In this document: positions 60,381 through 64,000 of the stretch, piece by piece
Position numbering within the stretch: position 1 is the stretch's first letter
Layout: the number at the start of each line of letters is the position of its first letter
Source of the DNA: Azotobacter paspali
GTDB taxonomy: Bacteria > Pseudomonadota > Gammaproteobacteria > Pseudomonadales > Pseudomonadaceae
Assembly: GCF_042434745.1 (NCBI RefSeq)
Contig: NZ_JBHLSS010000047.1
DNA length: 64,000 nt
Strand: one strand, 5' to 3'
Notes under the pieces: generated by a model
What the model saw: the letters and a program-made list of their open reading frames with translations, nothing else
Database searches by the model: none
What the model was told of the DNA's origin: nothing
Program-made: the position numbers and the translations under genes

Positions 60381-60981
60381 TCATGCGGCATAGGCGATTT
60401 TGCGATGCCTGAACTACCAGCGAATGCGCTCGGGCTTCGATTGCAGGCGGCGCATGACCGAACGAACACGTCCTTCCAGAACCTCCCGGCTTCTCACGCT
60501 TGGCCCGCTGCGCACTTGCTGCTTGAGGTCGCCATTCAGGTACTCGTCCGGGTCGAGTTCCGGAGCGTAGGCCGGCAGAAAGAACACTTCGATCCGCTCT
60601 CGACGCTCGTCCAGCCAGGCTTTCACTTTCTTGCTGTGATGCTCGCGCAGGTTGTCCAGGATCAGGAAGACCTTGCGCCCTTGGGTGTCCCGGATCAGCC
60701 GCCCCAGGAAGCGGATCGGCACGGTCGCCGTCAGGGTTTCCCGATACAGCATGAAGCGCAGCTTGCCCCGGTTGGTCGAAATCATGTTCGAGGCAAAGCG
60801 GCTCCCACTGACCTTGCGGACTGGCGTTCGCCTTGCCGGGGCGTAGCTACGCCTCGCGTGGCTATCGCTGCGCAAGCCAGTTTCATCACCCCAGTGAATC
60901 TCGCCGCCCTCGGCCTGGGCACGCCGCTCGATCTTCGGGTACTCGCGCTTCGACTAGCGCTGTATCGCTGAGCATCAATCG
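60381..60981 (-). pseudogene. IS630-family transposase, 3' fragment with nonsense codons
   Basis: On the minus strand the C-terminal catalytic half of an IS630 transposase is readable: HWGDETGLRSDSHARRSY with the first DDE Asp, FLILDNLREHHSKKVKAW with the second, and LPAYAPELDPDEYLNGDL with the Glu region. A TAG interrupts just before SKREYPKIERRAQ (probably a former Trp), and another TAG at 60414-60416 precedes the C-terminal FRHRKIAYAA (probably a former Tyr). The N-terminal DNA-binding half is gone beyond about 60981. It abuts the right end of the solo tnpB element. Confidence 0.88.
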
Positions 60982-61174
60982 AGGCATTGCAAACTCACGG
61001 GGTTATCTGGCTAGGCCCCGAATTCCGCGGGTTTGCTATTCATCGACGCCTCTGGCTCGAAATGTCAACAGCTCCTAAGCTTTCACGGCGGACATACCGC
61101 CTGCCGGGGTTTCGCCACGGCCGCGACCGCCCTTGGCGAAACTCCATTTCCATGGACAGGAAAAAGAGCACGAT
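60982..61174. other. Intergenic stretch between IS fragment and glycosyltransferase operon
   Basis: I see no gene here. It presumably contains the breakpoint of the IS630 fragment and the promoter of the following operon. Confidence 0.4.
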
Positions 61175-61915
61175 ATGGAAGACCCTTACGTATCCATCCT
61201 GATTCCGGCCAGGGACGAAGCCGGCAATCTGACTCCGCTGCTGGAAGAGATTCGCCGGGCGCTCGTCGGCGAGGCCTACGAAATCATCGTGGTGGACGAC
61301 GGCAGCCGCGACGGCAGCAGCGCCGAGTTGCAAGCGCTGAAAAGCGCCGGCTTCGCCGAGCTGCGCATTCTCCGCCATGCCCGCTCGCTCGGGCAGAGCA
61401 CGGCCGTGCACCGTGCGGCGCTCGCCGCCCGCGGCCACTGGCTGGCCACCCTGGACGGCGACGGCCAAAACGATCCGGCGGACATCCCCGGCATGCTCGC
61501 CCTGGTGCGCGGCAGCGAGGGGCGGGCCGACGGCCTCAAGCTGGTGGCCGGGCACCGGGTCGAACGCCAGGACAGGCTCGCCAAGCGCTGGGCCTCGCGC
61601 TTCGCCAACGATCTGCGCAGCCGCATTCTGCAGGACGGCATGCCAGATACCGGCTGCGGCCTGAAGCTCATCGAACGGGAAGCTTTCCTACGCCTGCCCT
61701 ACTTCGACCACATGCATCGCTTCATCCCCGCGCTGATCCGCCGCCACGGCGGCCGAATGCAGGTCCATCCCGTCCACCACCGCCCGCGCCGGGCCGGCGT
61801 CTCCAAGTACGGCAACCTCGACCGCGCGCTGGTCGGCATCCTCGACCTGTTCGGCGTCTGGTGGCTGATCCGGCGCACGCGCCTGGACGTGCCGGTGCAG
61901 GAAATCGGAGGCTGA
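61175..61915 (+). CDS. GT2-family polyprenyl-phosphate glycosyltransferase (ArnC/DPM-like)
   Basis: A 246-residue inverting glycosyltransferase: VSILIPARDEAGNLTPLLEE, IIVVDDGSRDGSS, LATLDGDGQNDPADIP with the DxD-type motif, and DTGCGLKLIEREAF. Resembles dolichol-phosphate mannosyltransferases without the C-terminal membrane helices and bacterial ArnC-like enzymes. It would load a sugar onto undecaprenyl phosphate. ATG 61175 starts the conserved domain; an ATG 24 bases earlier belongs to another frame. First of a three-gene operon, three bases before the next gene. Confidence 0.85.
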   Translation: MEDPYVSILIPARDEAGNLTPLLEEIRRALVGEAYEIIVVDDGSRDGSSAELQALKSAGFAELRILRHARSLGQSTAVHRAALAARGHWLATLDGDGQNDPADIPGMLALVRGSEGRADGLKLVAGHRVERQDRLAKRWASRFANDLRSRILQDGMPDTGCGLKLIEREAFLRLPYFDHMHRFIPALIRRHGGRMQVHPVHHRPRRAGVSKYGNLDRALVGILDLFGVWWLIRRTRLDVPVQEIGG

Positions 61916-61918
61916 GGC

Positions 61919-62191
61919 ATGGAAAAACAGACGCTTTGGTTGGCGATCGGCTTCGCCGGCCAAATGGTCTTCACCGGCCGTTTCCTCCTGCAGTGGCTGT
62001 ACAGCGAATACCAGAAGCGCAGCCTGATCCCGGTGGGCTTCTGGTACCTGAGCCTGGTCGGCAGCGCGCTGCTGCTGGCCTACGCGCTCTATCGCCAGGA
62101 CCCGGTGTTCATCCTCGGCCAGTCGTTCGGCTTCATTGTCTACCTGCGCAACCTGCAGTTGATCGCCCGACAGCGTGAGCGGAGGGACTGA
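61919..62191 (+). CDS. LAB_N domain membrane protein
   Basis: A 90-residue protein with three hydrophobic helices and the lipid-A-biosynthesis N-terminal domain pattern: FAGQMVFTGRFLLQWLYSEY, SLIPVGFWYLSLVGSALLL and QSFGFIVYLRNLQLI. It starts three bases after the glycosyltransferase and ends at the base before the next ATG. Such proteins are found beside lipid-linked sugar transferases and may flip or present the polyprenyl-linked sugar. Confidence 0.85.
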   Translation: MEKQTLWLAIGFAGQMVFTGRFLLQWLYSEYQKRSLIPVGFWYLSLVGSALLLAYALYRQDPVFILGQSFGFIVYLRNLQLIARQRERRD

Positions 62192-63748
62192 ATGACCGGT
62201 TGCAAGCTATCGGCAGCCGCCTCGCAACGCGCCGAACTGGGCGGCCTGCTGCTCCTGGCGCTGCTGCTGCTCGGTGCCGGCCTGGGCCTGCGTCAGCCGC
62301 TCAACGTCGACGAGGAGCGTTTTCTCGGCGTGTCCCTGGAAATGCTGCAGGATGGCTCCTGGTTCATTCCCCACCGGGCCGGGGAGATCTATTCGGACAA
62401 GCCGCCGCTGTTCATGTGGGCGGTCGCGCTGTTCATCCGCCTGACCGGCAGCCCCAAACTCGCCCTGTTCCTGCCGGCCCTGCTCGCCGGCCTGGTGGCG
62501 ACGGCCTGCCTCCACGACTTGGGCAGCCGCCTGTGGAACCGCCGCGCCGGGCTCTGCGCCGCGCTGCTGTTTCTCGCCACCTACCAGACCTTCAGCATCC
62601 TGCGGGCGGGCCAGATCGACGGCTTTCTCTGCCTGTGGATCGTCCTCGCGCTCTACGGCCTGCTCCGCCACCTGCTGCTCGGCCCGGCCTGGAGCTGGTA
62701 TTACCTGGCCTGCATGGCCATGGGTCTGGGTGTCATCAGCAAGGGGGTCGGCTTCCTCCCGGTGCTGATGCTGCTGCCGTACTCCTATGCCGTGCGCCGA
62801 GGCTGGTCGGGGGTGGTGCCGATGCCGGGGCAGATGCGCGCCTGGCTGCTCGGCCTGCCGGTCGCCCTGGCGGCCATCGGTGTCTGGCTACTGCCCCTGC
62901 TGGTCGGCGTCGCCCTGCACGGCGATGCCGACAGCCTAGCCTACGTCCGGGAGATCCTGCTGCGCCAGACGGCCGAACGCTACGCCAACGCCTGGGCTCA
63001 CCGGGAACCGTTCTGGTACTTCTTCGTCGAGGTGATTCCCAAGTACTGGCTGCCGCCGGTCCTCGCCCTGCCCTGGCTGGTCCCGGCCTGGCGGCGCCGG
63101 CTCGCCAGGCGCGATGGGCGCCTGCTGGTGCTGCTCGGTTGGGTGGCCCTGGTGCTGCTGTTCTTCTGCCTGAGCAGCGGCAAGCGCAAGCTCTACATCT
63201 ACCCGGCCCTGCCGGCGCTGGCCTTGGCGGCCGCGCCGCTGCTGCCCTGGTTGCTGCACCGCTGGATTGCCGGTCGGCCACGCCGGCGCCGGCTGCTCCT
63301 CGGCCTGAGTCTGTTCTGGTTCGTCGCCTGGTTCGCCCGTGGCTTCATCGAGCCGGCCAGGACGGGAGCCAACCCCCATGAAGGCATCATGCGCCAGGCG
63401 GCCGAACTGACCGGCGGCGCGGAACTGGTGCTGACCGAATGGCGCGAAGGCCACTGGCTATTCGCCCGCCAGCCCATCGTGCATTTCGGCTTCCGCGCAC
63501 CGGCCACGGTCGAGCAGGCCGCCGCATGGCTGCGCGGCCATCCGCAAGCCTTCGCCCTGGTGCCGGCCCGCGACCTGGCCCGCTGCTTCCGGCCGGAGCG
63601 GGCGCACCGGCTCGGCGGCACCTCCCGGGCGACTTGGCTGCTGGTCGGCGCCGAGGCGGACAACGGCGCCTGCCGCAGCGATCCGCCGGCGCGCGTCTAC
63701 CGTTTCGCCTGGCAGACGGCCGGGGCGGCGCTCGCCGCCGGCCGCTAG
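62192..63748 (+). CDS. ArnT/PMT-like GT39-family glycosyltransferase
   Basis: A 518-residue polytopic inner-membrane enzyme. NVDEERFLGVSLEML near the start holds the acidic DE motif, YSDKPPLFMW is the conserved KPP segment, and the N-terminal eleven or so helices are followed by a C-terminal periplasmic domain. It probably transfers a sugar from polyprenyl phosphate to lipid A, a protein or a glycan. With the upstream transferase and LAB_N protein it forms a complete module: load, translocate, transfer. The acceptor is unknown. The operon lies between mobile-element fragments. Confidence 0.85.
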   Translation: MTGCKLSAAASQRAELGGLLLLALLLLGAGLGLRQPLNVDEERFLGVSLEMLQDGSWFIPHRAGEIYSDKPPLFMWAVALFIRLTGSPKLALFLPALLAGLVATACLHDLGSRLWNRRAGLCAALLFLATYQTFSILRAGQIDGFLCLWIVLALYGLLRHLLLGPAWSWYYLACMAMGLGVISKGVGFLPVLMLLPYSYAVRRGWSGVVPMPGQMRAWLLGLPVALAAIGVWLLPLLVGVALHGDADSLAYVREILLRQTAERYANAWAHREPFWYFFVEVIPKYWLPPVLALPWLVPAWRRRLARRDGRLLVLLGWVALVLLFFCLSSGKRKLYIYPALPALALAAAPLLPWLLHRWIAGRPRRRRLLLGLSLFWFVAWFARGFIEPARTGANPHEGIMRQAAELTGGAELVLTEWREGHWLFARQPIVHFGFRAPATVEQAAAWLRGHPQAFALVPARDLARCFRPERAHRLGGTSRATWLLVGAEADNGACRSDPPARVYRFAWQTAGAALAAGR

Positions 63749-63854
63749 CTGGCATGGCGTGCGGGATATCACCGCTGCAGCTCCTCCCTGTCGGGTAATA
63801 TCCCCATATCGCGCGCCCACATGGGCAGATCGATGTGCTTCGCCATGACCACAT

Positions 63855-64000
63855 CTGGAGAACGGCCGCTTCTACCGCGACCTGGAAGCGAAGCTGGCCA
63901 TTGCCCAGCGCGCCGGCAAGAAGGTCCGCGCCAGGGCCATTCACGCCAGGATCGCCAACCGCCGCAAGGACGCCCTGCACAAATTCAGCCGGCAACGGGT
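63855..64000 (+). pseudogene. Internal fragment of a second tnpB, cut by the window edge
   Basis: The sequence reads LENGRFYRDLEAKLAIAQRA and onwards as in residues about 190-237 of the complete tnpB at 59.3 kb, with a few substitutions (RFYRD for CFYRG, KVRARA for KARIRA, QRV for QLV). The part coding for residues 1-189 is absent upstream, so this copy is 5'-truncated. The 100 bases before it (63749-63854) show no gene. Confidence 0.8.

Overview
The window is a high-GC gammaproteobacterial chromosome segment whose gene orders match the Pseudomonadaceae: proA-nadD-rsfS-rlmH-mrdA-rodA-sltB-rlpA-dacA-ybeD-lipB-lipA, holA-lptE-leuS, lnt-corC-ybeY-ybeZ-miaB and thiD-thiE-hemL. The density of small inverted-repeat elements and decayed genes suggests an Azotobacter-like lineage rather than a typical Pseudomonas. 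That genus assignment is inference from gene order and repeat load.

Layout. 1-2.3 kb: edge of an arsenic-type locus (ArsI/CadI-like protein, ArsR regulator), then a diguanylate cyclase killed by nonsense codons and a mobile element. 2.4-10.8 kb: a stand-alone FtsH with a small Cys protein, an LrgA/LrgB pair, a Lon-N protein, a secreted GH13 enzyme with sucrose isomerase signatures, and a DedA-PAP2 fusion. 10.9-22.4 kb: the long NAD/ribosome/cell-elongation/lipoate cluster, in which a 332-bp element has landed inside the 5' end of rodA and now supplies its start codon. 22.7-33.8 kb: a ThDP enzyme, a lytic transglycosylase lipoprotein, a CzcCBA-type metal efflux operon, and remnants of an aromatic meta-cleavage locus. 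34-36 kb: a membrane-anchored nuclease-like protein, a small element, ArfA with an in-gene hairpin, and YfbU.

36-52.7 kb: DNA polymerase delta subunit, LptE, LeuRS (with an odd low-GC glycine-rich stretch), ElyC-like protein, Lnt, CorC, YbeY, YbeZ, MiaB, HemL, ThiE and ThiD. Two more copies of the element seen at 1.7 kb sit in divergent promoter regions at 40.7 and 47.8 kb. 52.8-59 kb: an AidB-type acyl-CoA dehydrogenase, a chimeric remnant of a siderophore locus, AMP nucleosidase, and urease accessory genes ureEFG. 59.2-64 kb: a mobile region with a solo tnpB element, an IS630-type transposase fragment, a three-gene glycosyl-transfer operon and a truncated second tnpB at the window edge.

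The genes are mostly housekeeping: envelope elongation and peptidoglycan turnover (PBP2, RodA, two MltB-type enzymes, RlpA, PBP5/6-like DacA), LPS and lipoprotein maturation (LptE, Lnt), cofactors (NAD, lipoate, thiamine, heme), translation quality (RsfS, RlmH, YbeY, MiaB, ArfA, LeuRS) and metal handling. No tRNA, rRNA or CRISPR array was seen. The most unusual signal is the mobile-element layer: at least two families of non-autonomous elements with recognisable target duplications, one of which has rebuilt the start of an essential gene.
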